DNA of 6,629 bases, from contig VGKE01000017.1 in assembly GCA_016867195.1 (NCBI GenBank), forward strand, positions 1 through 6,629. The letters run 5' to 3'. Below are positions 1 through 4,214 of the stretch, in pieces. The notes below the pieces were generated by a model that was not told where the DNA came from, did not search any database, and was given only the letters and a program-made list of their open reading frames with translations. A program made the position numbers and the translations under genes. Origin of the DNA: Candidatus Nealsoniibacteriota bacterium. GTDB taxonomy: Bacteria > Patescibacteriota > Minisyncoccia > Minisyncoccales > GWA2-38-27. Numbering within the stretch: position 1 is the stretch's first letter; every line of letters begins with the position of its first letter.

Positions 1-75
1 AACATTGGCTGTCCCATAAATCTTTGCCCTGACTCGTTTATGCCTCCTATATCTCTTTTCACGTTTTTCTAACAT
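1..75 (-). CDS. rplR: Large-subunit ribosomal protein L18, 5' end only
   Basis: The first 25 codons of L18 are present; the rest lies beyond the left edge. The translation begins MLEKREKRYRRHKRVRAK and continues IYGTANV. This fits the basic N-terminus of bacterial L18, where an RRHxRVRxKI-GT pattern precedes the 5S rRNA-binding core. L18 binds 5S rRNA and, with L5, helps place it in the central protuberance. The ATG lies 4 nt after the L6 stop codon. No Shine-Dalgarno-like sequence precedes it, so translational coupling to rplF is likely (inference). rplR after rplF is the canonical spc order, which supports the call despite the short fragment. Confidence 0.88.
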   Translation of the reverse strand, partial: MLEKREKRYRRHKRVRAKIYGTANV

Positions 76-79
76 ATTT

Positions 80-676
80 CTAAGCGCCGGTAGTAATGAC
101 TTTTTTGCCGTCTTTCCGACGAACCGCCTCGCCTAAATACCTTATTCCCTTTCCTTTATAGGGTTCAGGCGGCTTAACTCTTCTCACCTGAGCGGAAACT
201 TGACCAACAATTTCTTTGTCAATGCCGGAAATGTTAATTATATTTTTTTCTACTGAGAACTTTATCCCCTCTATCTTTTTGATTCTAACCGGATGAGAGA
301 ATCCAATATTCAAAACCAAGTCTTCTCCTTCTAAACTTGCTTTATAACCAATCCCCTGAACTTCTAATTTTTTTTCATAACCATCAACAACTCCCTTGAC
401 CATATTAGAAATCAAAGTTCTGGTTAAACCCCATAATGCCTTTATTTTTTTTGCCTGCCCCATAGGCACCGCTCTTTTTCCTAAAAAGGCGGGGTCCTTC
501 GGAGTCTCTTTTTGAGGCGAAACAAAAATTTTTCCTTCTTTCAGTTCAATTTTAATCTCAGGCCGAATTTCTCTCTGAAGCTCGCCTTTCAGACCTTTAA
601 TAAAAATTTTCTGACCATCTATTCTAATTTCTACATTCTGCGGTATTGTTATTGGTTTTTTACCTATTCTACTCAT
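80..676 (-). CDS. rplF: Large-subunit ribosomal protein L6
   Basis: L6 binds 23S rRNA near the sarcin-ricin loop at the base of the L7/L12 stalk. The translation of 198 residues starts MSRIGKKPI, the standard bacterial L6 N-terminus, and carries the family signature PEPYKGKGIRY near the C-terminus, followed by GEAVRRKDGKK. The frame is open 5 codons further to a GTG at 691, but homology favours the ATG at 676. That ATG starts 1 nt after the S8 stop codon. Bacterial L6 is usually about 176–180 residues. The excess is an extra segment around residues 57–74 (TPKDPAFLGKRAVPMGQ), between the first-domain strand ending FVS and the conserved ALWGLTRTLISNM helix. The stop is TAG. The identity is certain; the start is very likely. 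Confidence 0.97.
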   Translation of the reverse strand: MSRIGKKPITIPQNVEIRIDGQKIFIKGLKGELQREIRPEIKIELKEGKIFVSPQKETPKDPAFLGKRAVPMGQAKKIKALWGLTRTLISNMVKGVVDGYEKKLEVQGIGYKASLEGEDLVLNIGFSHPVRIKKIEGIKFSVEKNIINISGIDKEIVGQVSAQVRRVKPPEPYKGKGIRYLGEAVRRKDGKKVITTGA

Positions 677-677
677 A

Positions 678-1055
678 TTACCATATTTCACATATTACCT
701 CTCCTCCTAACTTCTTTTTCTTCGCCTCCTTATCAGTCATCAACCCTTTTGAAGTGGAAATTATCGCCATACCAACCCCGCCCTTAACCGGCTTTAATTC
801 CTTTACTCCCGAATAAATTCTCTGACCGGGCCTGGAAACTCTTTTTAAACCGGAAATAACCGGAGGATATTTTAAAGTAATTTCAATCATCTGTTTTGTT
901 TTTCTTTTTTTCCTCTCAATCTTGGCGACAAATCCTTCTTTCTTTAAAATCTCGGCAATCCCATAATTTAACCTGGAAAAAGAAATAGCCACCGTTGGTT
1001 TTAACACGGCCTGGGCATTTCTTATTCTATTTAACATATCTGTTATTGGATCCAT
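678..1055 (-). CDS. rpsH: Small-subunit ribosomal protein S8
   Basis: S8 binds the central domain of 16S rRNA (helix 21) and is a primary assembly protein. In enteric bacteria it also represses the spc operon by binding its own mRNA. The 125-residue product begins MDPITDMLNRIRNA, matching the S8 N-terminus. It ends with the family signature ISTSKGLMTDKEAKKKKLGG followed by EVICEIW. It is a few residues shorter than the usual 130, mainly at the N-terminus. The ATG at 1055 is the only good candidate; no Shine-Dalgarno sequence is seen. It follows a 171-nt repeat-rich spacer after S14 and stops 1 nt before L6. Confidence 0.98.
   Translation of the reverse strand: MDPITDMLNRIRNAQAVLKPTVAISFSRLNYGIAEILKKEGFVAKIERKKRKTKQMIEITLKYPPVISGLKRVSRPGQRIYSGVKELKPVKGGVGMAIISTSKGLMTDKEAKKKKLGGEVICEIW
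701..708 (-). promoter_or_regulatory. AGGAGGAG Shine-Dalgarno-like sequence ahead of rplF
   Basis: The minus strand reads AGGAGGAG here, the only strong anti-16S match before a start in the window. It is also coding: it specifies the Leu-Gly-Gly-Glu of the conserved S8 C-terminus, so its function is uncertain. It lies 26 nt before the homology-supported L6 ATG at 676, too far for usual use. It lies about 11 nt before an in-frame GTG at 691, with a GAGGT extension closer still. It may serve the GTG or reload ribosomes for coupling (inference). Confidence 0.45.
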
Positions 1056-1226
1056 AAAAGAAATTTCTAATTATTCTAATTTCTAATTAACCCTAGTGGC
1101 AGAAACTTCGTTTCGCTACGGGGCAGACTAATCAAATCCCAATTCCTAAATGTCTAATATCTAAATTTTTGGTCATTGGTCATTGGGTATTGATTAGAAT
1201 AATTAGGTTAATTAGTCATTTTTATT
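1056..1226 (-). repeat. Repeat-filled spacer between rpsN and rpsH
   Basis: This 171-nt spacer has no gene. A 14-base block (CTAATTATTCTAAT) at 1067–1080 is exactly reverse-complemented at 1193–1206. A second block (CTAATTAACC) at 1083–1092 is reverse-complemented at 1206–1215. The two blocks are in swapped order on the two sides. The 7-mer TTCTAAT is tandem at 1074–1087, and a 7-mer GGTCATT/GGTCATT/GGGTATT runs from 1171 to 1191. The arms approach the S14 stop and the S8 start. A GC-rich hairpin sits in the middle. Whether it acts on DNA or RNA cannot be told from sequence. Confidence 0.8.
1091..1126 (-). repeat. GC-rich hairpin in rpsN–rpsH spacer
   Basis: On the transcribed strand GAAAC (1114–1110) pairs with GUUUC (1106–1102) around a GAA loop. 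The stem continues through GUAGC/GCCAC-type pairs with one mismatch and one bulge, and CCC/GGG closes the base. Its GC content contrasts with the AT-rich surroundings, like an inserted REP-type palindrome. No U-tract follows, so it is not a typical terminator. Confidence 0.65.
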
Positions 1227-1412
1227 TTACCATGACGATTTCTTAACTCCGGGGATTTCTCCTCTATTCGCCATCTCGCGAAAACATATCCTGCATAACC
1301 CAAACTCTCTCATATATCCCCTTTTTCTACCACATCTAAAACAACGTCTGCTTATTCTACTTTTATACTTCGGTTTTTTCTTTGATTTTGCAATTTGGGC
1401 TTTGGTCGCCAT
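1227..1412 (-). CDS. rpsN: Small-subunit ribosomal protein S14, zinc-binding (C+) type
   Basis: S14 is a late-assembling protein of the 30S head. The 61-residue length and the pattern C24-x2-C27-x12-C40-x2-C43 mark the short zinc-binding form (also called rpsZ or type Z). The ending [11 protein letters not shown] matches that family. The frame is open 8 codons upstream to an ATG at 1436, but those codons lie in the repeat-derived spacer. The ATG at 1412 ([13 protein letters not shown]) gives exactly the family length, so it is chosen. Upstream bases (AATGAAGTT) show no clear Shine-Dalgarno sequence. It lies 47 nt after L5, in the canonical position. Confidence 0.97.
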   Translation of the reverse strand: MATKAQIAKSKKKPKYKSRISRRCFRCGRKRGYMREFGLCRICFREMANRGEIPGVKKSSW

Positions 1413-1430
1413 AACTTCATTTAAATATTC

Positions 1431-1488
1431 AAGCATTAAAACATTAAAACATAATGTTTTTATGTTTGGATGTTTTTATGTTTGGATG
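1431..1488 (-). repeat. Dispersed hairpin element, copy A, with 16-nt tandem repeat
   Basis: The segment at 1431–1459 matches 5412–5440 in 28 of 29 bases, including a 19-base identical run. CATTAAAACATTA (1434–1446) pairs with 1452–1464 in 12 of 13 positions around a 5-nt loop. Next to it, a 16-nt unit (TTTTTATGTTTGGATG) is repeated exactly at 1457–1472 and 1473–1488. The element covers the L5 stop codon and the last L5 codons. Confidence 0.85.
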
Positions 1489-2041
1489 ATTTGATGGGGA
1501 ACCCGAGCAATTTTAATAATTCAATTCCTTCCTTTCGGTTTTCAGCGCTTGTAACAACGGTTATCTCAAAGCTAAAAATATTTTTTGCTTTCTCGGCCAA
1601 GACCTCCGGAAAAACAATCTGTTCTTTGATGGGAATGGTAAGATTTCCTTTTTTGTCAAATGATTTTATATTAATACCCTGAAAATCGCGAGACCGGGGC
1701 AGAGCAATATGAATCATTCTTTCTAAAAAGTCAAACATCTTTTTCTTTCGCAGTGTAATCATTGCTCCGATTGGCATCCCTTTTCTTGTTTTAAATCCGG
1801 CAATTGATTTTTTTGCCTTAGTTAAAATTAACCGCTGACCGCAAATTAAAGCAAGGTCCTCTAAAATAGCTGTCCAAATTTTTTTTTGCTCTTCTGATGT
1901 CTTTCCGCTAACCAACCTACCAAAGCCGATATTAACTACAACTTTCTTAATTTTAGGAACAGCCATCGGGTTTTTATAGCCGAATTTTTTCATCATTTCA
2001 GGTACTACTTCTTTTTCAAATTTATCTTTAAGTATAAGCAT
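1460..2041 (-). CDS. rplE: Large-subunit ribosomal protein L5
   Basis: L5 binds 5S rRNA and contacts the P-site tRNA and the 30S head through the central protuberance. The 193-residue protein shows the expected landmarks: [12 protein letters not shown] near residue 30, [21 protein letters not shown] in the middle, then [19 protein letters not shown] and a C-terminal [13 protein letters not shown]. Bacterial L5 is usually about 180 residues and ends at this last motif. Here nine extra residues (SSKHKNIQT) follow, encoded by the two exact copies of a 16-nt repeat. The original stop was probably lost or displaced when the repeat arose (inference). The ATG at 2041 has no Shine-Dalgarno sequence. 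It follows a 128-nt spacer after L24. Confidence 0.97.
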   Translation of the reverse strand: MLILKDKFEKEVVPEMMKKFGYKNPMAVPKIKKVVVNIGFGRLVSGKTSEEQKKIWTAILEDLALICGQRLILTKAKKSIAGFKTRKGMPIGAMITLRKKKMFDFLERMIHIALPRSRDFQGINIKSFDKKGNLTIPIKEQIVFPEVLAEKAKNIFSFEITVVTSAENRKEGIELLKLLGFPIKSSKHKNIQT

Positions 2042-2169
2042 TATAATTTCTAATTTTAAATTTTGAATTTTAATTCAATGACTGAATTTTTTAATTTTAA
2101 AACCGTTTTCTAAAATTAAATCATTTAAAATTGATTTAAAATTTGAAATTTGAAATTTAAAATTCTATC
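2042..2169 (-). repeat. Repeat-filled spacer between rplX and rplE
   Basis: This 128-nt spacer is almost pure A/T with no gene. AATTTTAAATTT at 2052–2063 is exactly reverse-complemented at 2153–2164, close to the L5 start and the L24 stop. A 7-mer AAATTTG/AAATTTG/AAATTTA runs from 2139 to 2159. A compact hairpin lies inside: 2090–2099 pairs exactly with 2111–2120, with further AAAA/TTTT pairing around a CCG loop. Confidence 0.78.
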
Positions 2170-2475
2170 TTAAATCTCTTGATTACATTTCTTACAAATC
2201 CTATATTTTTTCCCTCCTTCCGTTTTATATTCCACCCTTGCTGGTTTCCCGCATTTTGGACAGATAAGCTTCACATTAGAAACATTAAAAGGAACTGGCA
2301 TTTCCACAATTTGACCCTTTTCTCCGGACTTTTTGGGTCTGTTGTGTTTCTTCCTTAAATTTATTCCCTCAACAACAACTCTATCTTCTTTTGGAAGCGC
2401 CCTTACAATCTTACCCGACCGACCTTTATCTTTGCCAGAAATTATTAAAACTTTATCGCCTTTTTTAATCTTCAT
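2170..2475 (-). CDS. rplX: Large-subunit ribosomal protein L24, with C-terminal zinc ribbon
   Basis: L24 is an early assembly protein that binds the 5' domain of 23S rRNA near the exit tunnel. The 101-residue product opens with the KOW motif (KKGDKVLIISGKDKGRSGKI, residues 4–23), followed by VVVEGINLRKKHNRP. The C-terminal third holds C72-x2-C75 and C94-x2-C97 (CPKCGKPAR … CKKC), a zinc-ribbon pattern found in some bacterial L24 proteins but absent from E. coli L24. The ATG at 2475 lies 7 nt after the L14 stop. No Shine-Dalgarno sequence is seen, so coupling to L14 is likely. A 128-nt repeat spacer follows. Confidence 0.97.
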   Translation of the reverse strand: MKIKKGDKVLIISGKDKGRSGKIVRALPKEDRVVVEGINLRKKHNRPKKSGEKGQIVEMPVPFNVSNVKLICPKCGKPARVEYKTEGGKKYRICKKCNQEI

Positions 2476-2482
2476 AACTAAA

Positions 2483-2851
2483 TCAAATAAGGTCTGACGC
2501 CAATCCGGCTATTGTTTCAAAACCCTTTTCTTTTAATTCCCGGGCCACTGGACCAAAAATCCTTCCTCCTTTTGGTTGGCGCCCCGCGTCTAAAATTATC
2601 ACTGCATTATCATCAAAACGGATATAAGAACCGTCGCCTCGCCTTAGGGATTTTTTCTGTCTGATAATAACCGCTTTGACAACATCGTGCTTTTTAACCG
2701 GTCTTCTGGGTTCAGCGACCTTAACCGCTCCTACGATAATATCTCCGATTTGAGCATACCTTCTCCCGGTTCCGCCTAAAACCTTGATACATTGAATTAT
2801 TTTAGCCCCGCTATTATCAGCTACTTTTAACATTGTTCTTGGTTGAATCAT
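2483..2851 (-). CDS. rplN: Large-subunit ribosomal protein L14
   Basis: L14 sits on the 50S face that meets the 30S subunit and binds 23S rRNA; in many bacteria it is also the docking site of the silencing factor RsfS. The 122-residue length is exactly typical. It starts [17 protein letters not shown] and carries the family signature [18 protein letters not shown], followed by [17 protein letters not shown]. It ends at TGA, at the position where L14 proteins end, which is evidence that TGA is a stop in this genome. The ATG at 2851 has only AT-rich repeat sequence upstream. One arm of the neighbouring long inverted repeat begins about 13 nt upstream of the start. Confidence 0.98.
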   Translation of the reverse strand: MIQPRTMLKVADNSGAKIIQCIKVLGGTGRRYAQIGDIIVGAVKVAEPRRPVKKHDVVKAVIIRQKKSLRRGDGSYIRFDDNAVIILDAGRQPKGGRIFGPVARELKEKGFETIAGLASDLI

Positions 2852-2863
2852 AAACGAAAATTA

Positions 2864-2998
2864 TCAATTTTCAATTTTCAATCAATGATTTAATTTTCAA
2901 TTTTTGAACCAGTCGTTTTACTCCTTGTGATTCTGTGGAGCCAAACAAACTGTTTGAAAAATTAGGAAATTGAAAATTCATTGAAAATTGAAAATTGA
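2864..2998 (-). repeat. Long two-part inverted repeat between rpsQ and rplN
   Basis: The 19 bases at 2864–2882 are exactly reverse-complemented at 2980–2998. A further 12 bases at 2892–2903 are exactly reverse-complemented at 2967–2978. Together they could form a stem of about 31 bp closing a loop of about 63 nt. The right arm is three tandem 7-mers (ATTGAAA) plus a partial unit. The S17 stop lies 3 nt from one end and the L14 start about 12 nt from the other. The loop contains an imperfect palindrome (CAAACTGTTTG, 2946–2956). No gene is seen in this 150-nt spacer. Confidence 0.88.
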
Positions 2999-3001
2999 AA
3001 A

Positions 3002-3235
3002 TTAAACCTTTTTTATCACCCTCCACCTCTTATCTTTGCTCAACGGCCGACATTCCTCAATAATAATCCTGTCTCCAACGGAATACTCTCCCTTATTATA
3101 ATGGGCTTTATATTTTTTGTGAACTCTAAATCTCCTCTTATATTTAGGATGCTCTTTTATCCTCTCCACCTTAATCACAATCGTCTTTTGCATTTTATTG
3201 GATACTATTGTTCCTGTTAATTTTCTTCTTGGCAT
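3002..3235 (-). CDS. rpsQ: Small-subunit ribosomal protein S17
   Basis: S17 is a primary 16S rRNA-binding protein (5' domain, helices 7 and 11) with an OB fold. The 77-residue product begins MPRRKLTGTIVSNKMQKTIV, the conserved S17 start with the SNKMxKTIVV pattern. It continues HPKYKRRFRVHKKYKAH and ends GDRIIIEECRPLSKDKRWRV, the family signature. Length is normal for a short bacterial S17. The ATG at 3235 has no Shine-Dalgarno sequence; its upstream bases belong to a 14-nt tandem repeat. It is followed directly by the long inverted repeat preceding L14. Confidence 0.97.
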   Translation of the reverse strand: MPRRKLTGTIVSNKMQKTIVIKVERIKEHPKYKRRFRVHKKYKAHYNKGEYSVGDRIIIEECRPLSKDKRWRVIKKV

Positions 3236-3237
3236 AT

Positions 3238-3329
3238 ATAATCAAGATCTAATAATCAAGATACGATAACCAAATTTAATTATTGCTGTTTGGTGGTTGG
3301 TTATTGTTTAATGTTCGCATCTTGATTAT
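3238..3329 (-). repeat. Inverted repeat overlapping the end of rpmC
   Basis: ATAATCAAGAT occurs at 3238–3248 and 3252–3262 (14-nt period) and once inverted at 3319–3329, inside the last L29 codons. ATAACCAA (3266–3273) is exactly reverse-complemented at 3297–3304, overlapping the L29 stop. Together these form a long imperfect hairpin that spans the 65-nt L29–S17 spacer and takes in the L29 C-terminus. Confidence 0.82.
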
Positions 3330-3501
3330 TGATTATTGTCAATATTCTAGCAATGTCCTTCTTTATTTGCTGAATTTCTCTGACATTCTTTACTTTACCC
3401 GAGGCAAAATCAAAACGAAGCTGTCTTAATTTTTCTTGTTTATCTCTTAAAATTTCTTGCAATTCTTTTTGGGGTTTTTGTCTGATTTCTCCGATTTTCA
3501 T
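3301..3501 (-). CDS. rpmC: Large-subunit ribosomal protein L29
   Basis: L29 is a small two-helix protein beside the polypeptide exit tunnel, next to L23 and part of the docking area for nascent-chain factors. The 66-residue product shows the family pattern: LQEILRDKQEKLRQLRFDFASGK in the first half, then VREIQQIKKDIARILT. The core ends near residue 55. The remaining tail (IINNQDANIKQ) is encoded within an inverted repeat, with N58–D61 matching one repeat copy, so it is probably repeat-derived rather than ancestral. The ATG at 3501 lies within the last unit of an 8-nt tandem array whose earlier units contain AGGA. Confidence 0.95.
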   Translation of the reverse strand: MKIGEIRQKPQKELQEILRDKQEKLRQLRFDFASGKVKNVREIQQIKKDIARILTIINNQDANIKQ

Positions 3502-3553
3502 TGTTTTATTGCTCTATTGTCCTATTGTCCTATTATACAATTATACATTGTTG
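3498..3553 (-). repeat. Degenerate 8-nt tandem array running into the rpmC start
   Basis: Seven 8-nt units can be laid out on the minus strand. In order they are CAACAATG, TATAATTG, TATAATAG, GACAATAG, GACAATAG, AGCAATAA and AACAATGA. All share AAT at positions 4–6, and the last unit contains the L29 ATG. Two units contain TATAAT, which would look like -10 boxes, and two junctions create AGGA. Slippage is the likely origin; any promoter or ribosome-binding role is unproven. Confidence 0.75.
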
Positions 3554-3568
3554 ACAAGATAAACAATG
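3546..3568 (-). repeat. Small inverted repeat in rplP–rpmC spacer
   Basis: CATTGTT (3546–3552) is exactly reverse-complemented by AACAATG (3562–3568) with a 9-nt loop. It overlaps the upstream end of the 8-nt array. It is weak as an RNA hairpin on its own. Confidence 0.5.
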
Positions 3569-3580
3569 GAACATTTGAAA

Positions 3581-3612
3581 GAAAGTATATTGCTATGTAG
3601 CAATGAACTTTC
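3581..3612 (-). other. Strong hairpin just downstream of rplP
   Basis: GAAAGT (3581–3586) pairs with ACTTTC (3607–3612), and ATTGCT (3589–3594) pairs with AGCAAT (3599–3604). A 2×2 internal loop separates the stems and a 4-nt loop closes them. An extra A/T pair is possible at 3580/3613. It begins about 14 nt after the L16 stop codon. The transcribed strand continues TTTCAAATG, without a convincing U-tract. It could be an attenuator or a 3'-end stability structure rather than a full terminator (inference). Confidence 0.7.
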
Positions 3613-3626
3613 TGTTTATGGAATAA

Positions 3627-4037
3627 TTATCTCTTAACAAATTTAACTTTTACCGGCAATTTATCCGCGGCTTTTTTAAACGCTTCTCTGGCTTCTTTCT
3701 CCGGTATTCCTTCAATTTCAAAAATAATCCGACCTGGCCTGAGGGGAAAAACATAATATTCAACCCCCCCCTTTCCTCCGCCCATCGGAACCTCGGTTCC
3801 TTTTTTGGTTATCGGCTTATCGGGGAAAACTCTAATCCAGAGCTTTCCTCCTTTCCTCAAATATCTAATAATGGTCCTTCTGGACGCCTCAATTTGTCGG
3901 GCGCTAATCCATTTTGTTCCCATAGACTTCAACCCAAAACTGCCAAAAGCAAGCTCGGTTGACCTATTTTCAATCCCCCTAGAACGACCCTTTCTCCATT
4001 TTCTATGTTTAACTTTTTTCGGCATCAATATGGCCAT
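3627..4037 (-). CDS. rplP: Large-subunit ribosomal protein L16
   Basis: L16 lies near the peptidyl-transferase centre and supports A-site tRNA positioning and late 50S assembly. The product of 136 residues matches the family length and shows MPKKVKHRKWRKGRSRG, FGSFGLKSMGTKWISARQIE, WIRVFPDKP, and PMGGGKGGVEYYV near residues 84–96, then PGRIIFEIEG. The frame stays open far upstream (to 4163), but those codons are spacer repeat sequence. The ATG at 4037 (MAILMPKK) is preferred; the ATG at 4025 (MPKK) is possible. Neither has a clear Shine-Dalgarno sequence. The residue aligning with E. coli Arg81, hydroxylated there by RoxA, appears to be Pro84. Confidence 0.96.
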   Translation of the reverse strand: MAILMPKKVKHRKWRKGRSRGIENRSTELAFGSFGLKSMGTKWISARQIEASRRTIIRYLRKGGKLWIRVFPDKPITKKGTEVPMGGGKGGVEYYVFPLRPGRIIFEIEGIPEKEAREAFKKAADKLPVKVKFVKR

Positions 4038-4049
4038 AAGCACTTCGCT

Positions 4050-4214
4050 AAAATCAAAAATTAAAAATAAAATATCAAAAACACAAACATAAAAACATAA
4101 AAATTTTAGATTGGTTTTTAAACTTAATTTGTCTTTGCCCGCCTGCAACGCTATGCGTAGCATTGCGAGCAGGCATTTTTAATATGTATTTTTGATTTTT
4201 GGTTTTTAATTTTT
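4050..4214 (-). repeat. Inverted repeat spanning the rpsC–rplP spacer
   Basis: The 176-nt spacer (4038–4213) has no gene. AAAAATTAAAAA at 4056–4067 is exactly reverse-complemented at 4203–4214, the latter touching the S3 stop codon. AAAATCAAAAA at 4050–4060 is reverse-complemented within 4189–4200. A block of AAACATAAAAACATAAAAA near 4085–4103 resembles, in opposite orientation, the 16-nt units at 1457–1488. A GC-rich palindrome lies in the interior. A/T homopolymer bias makes some of the arm matches easy to get by chance. Confidence 0.65.
4141..4174 (-). repeat. GC-rich palindrome in rpsC–rplP spacer
   Basis: On the transcribed strand GCAATGCTA pairs with TAGCGTTGC (9 bp, one G·U) around a CGCA loop. 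After a 4-nt bulge (GCTC), the outer GCCT/AGGC pairs close the base. It stands out from A/T-rich flanks, as REP-type elements do. On the plus strand it is followed by ATTTTTAAT, so it would look like a terminator only for antisense transcription. Confidence 0.78.

Noticed and set aside
512..787. Plus-strand open frames opposite L6/S8, L5 (1470–1682), L16 (3805–4092) and L22/S3 (4844–5035)
   Set aside because: Each lies antisense to a strongly conserved ribosomal-protein gene and its translation shows no recognisable domain. They are by-products of the opposite strand.
1457..1488. CRISPR-like direct repeats
   Set aside because: Only two directly adjacent 16-nt copies with no unique spacers between them; a simple tandem duplication.
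2483..2485. TGA as a sense codon (glycine, as in Gracilibacteria/SR1)
   Set aside because: L14 ends at this TGA exactly where the family ends, and no in-frame TGA occurs inside any gene here.
3532..3545. Two TATAAT sequences on the minus strand as internal promoters
   Set aside because: They are units of the 8-nt tandem array in A/T-rich DNA, and no good -35 hexamer lies at 16–18 nt. Not supported as promoters without transcript data.
4038..4163. Upstream extension of the L16 frame with a hydrophobic stretch resembling a membrane segment
   Set aside because: The residues come from A/T-rich spacer repeats and the GC-rich palindrome. L16 homology begins at about 4037 and gives the exact family length.
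4141..4182. Plus-strand rho-independent terminator (palindrome followed by ATTTTT)
   Set aside because: No plus-strand gene leads into it; all genes are on the minus strand, where no T-tract follows the stem.
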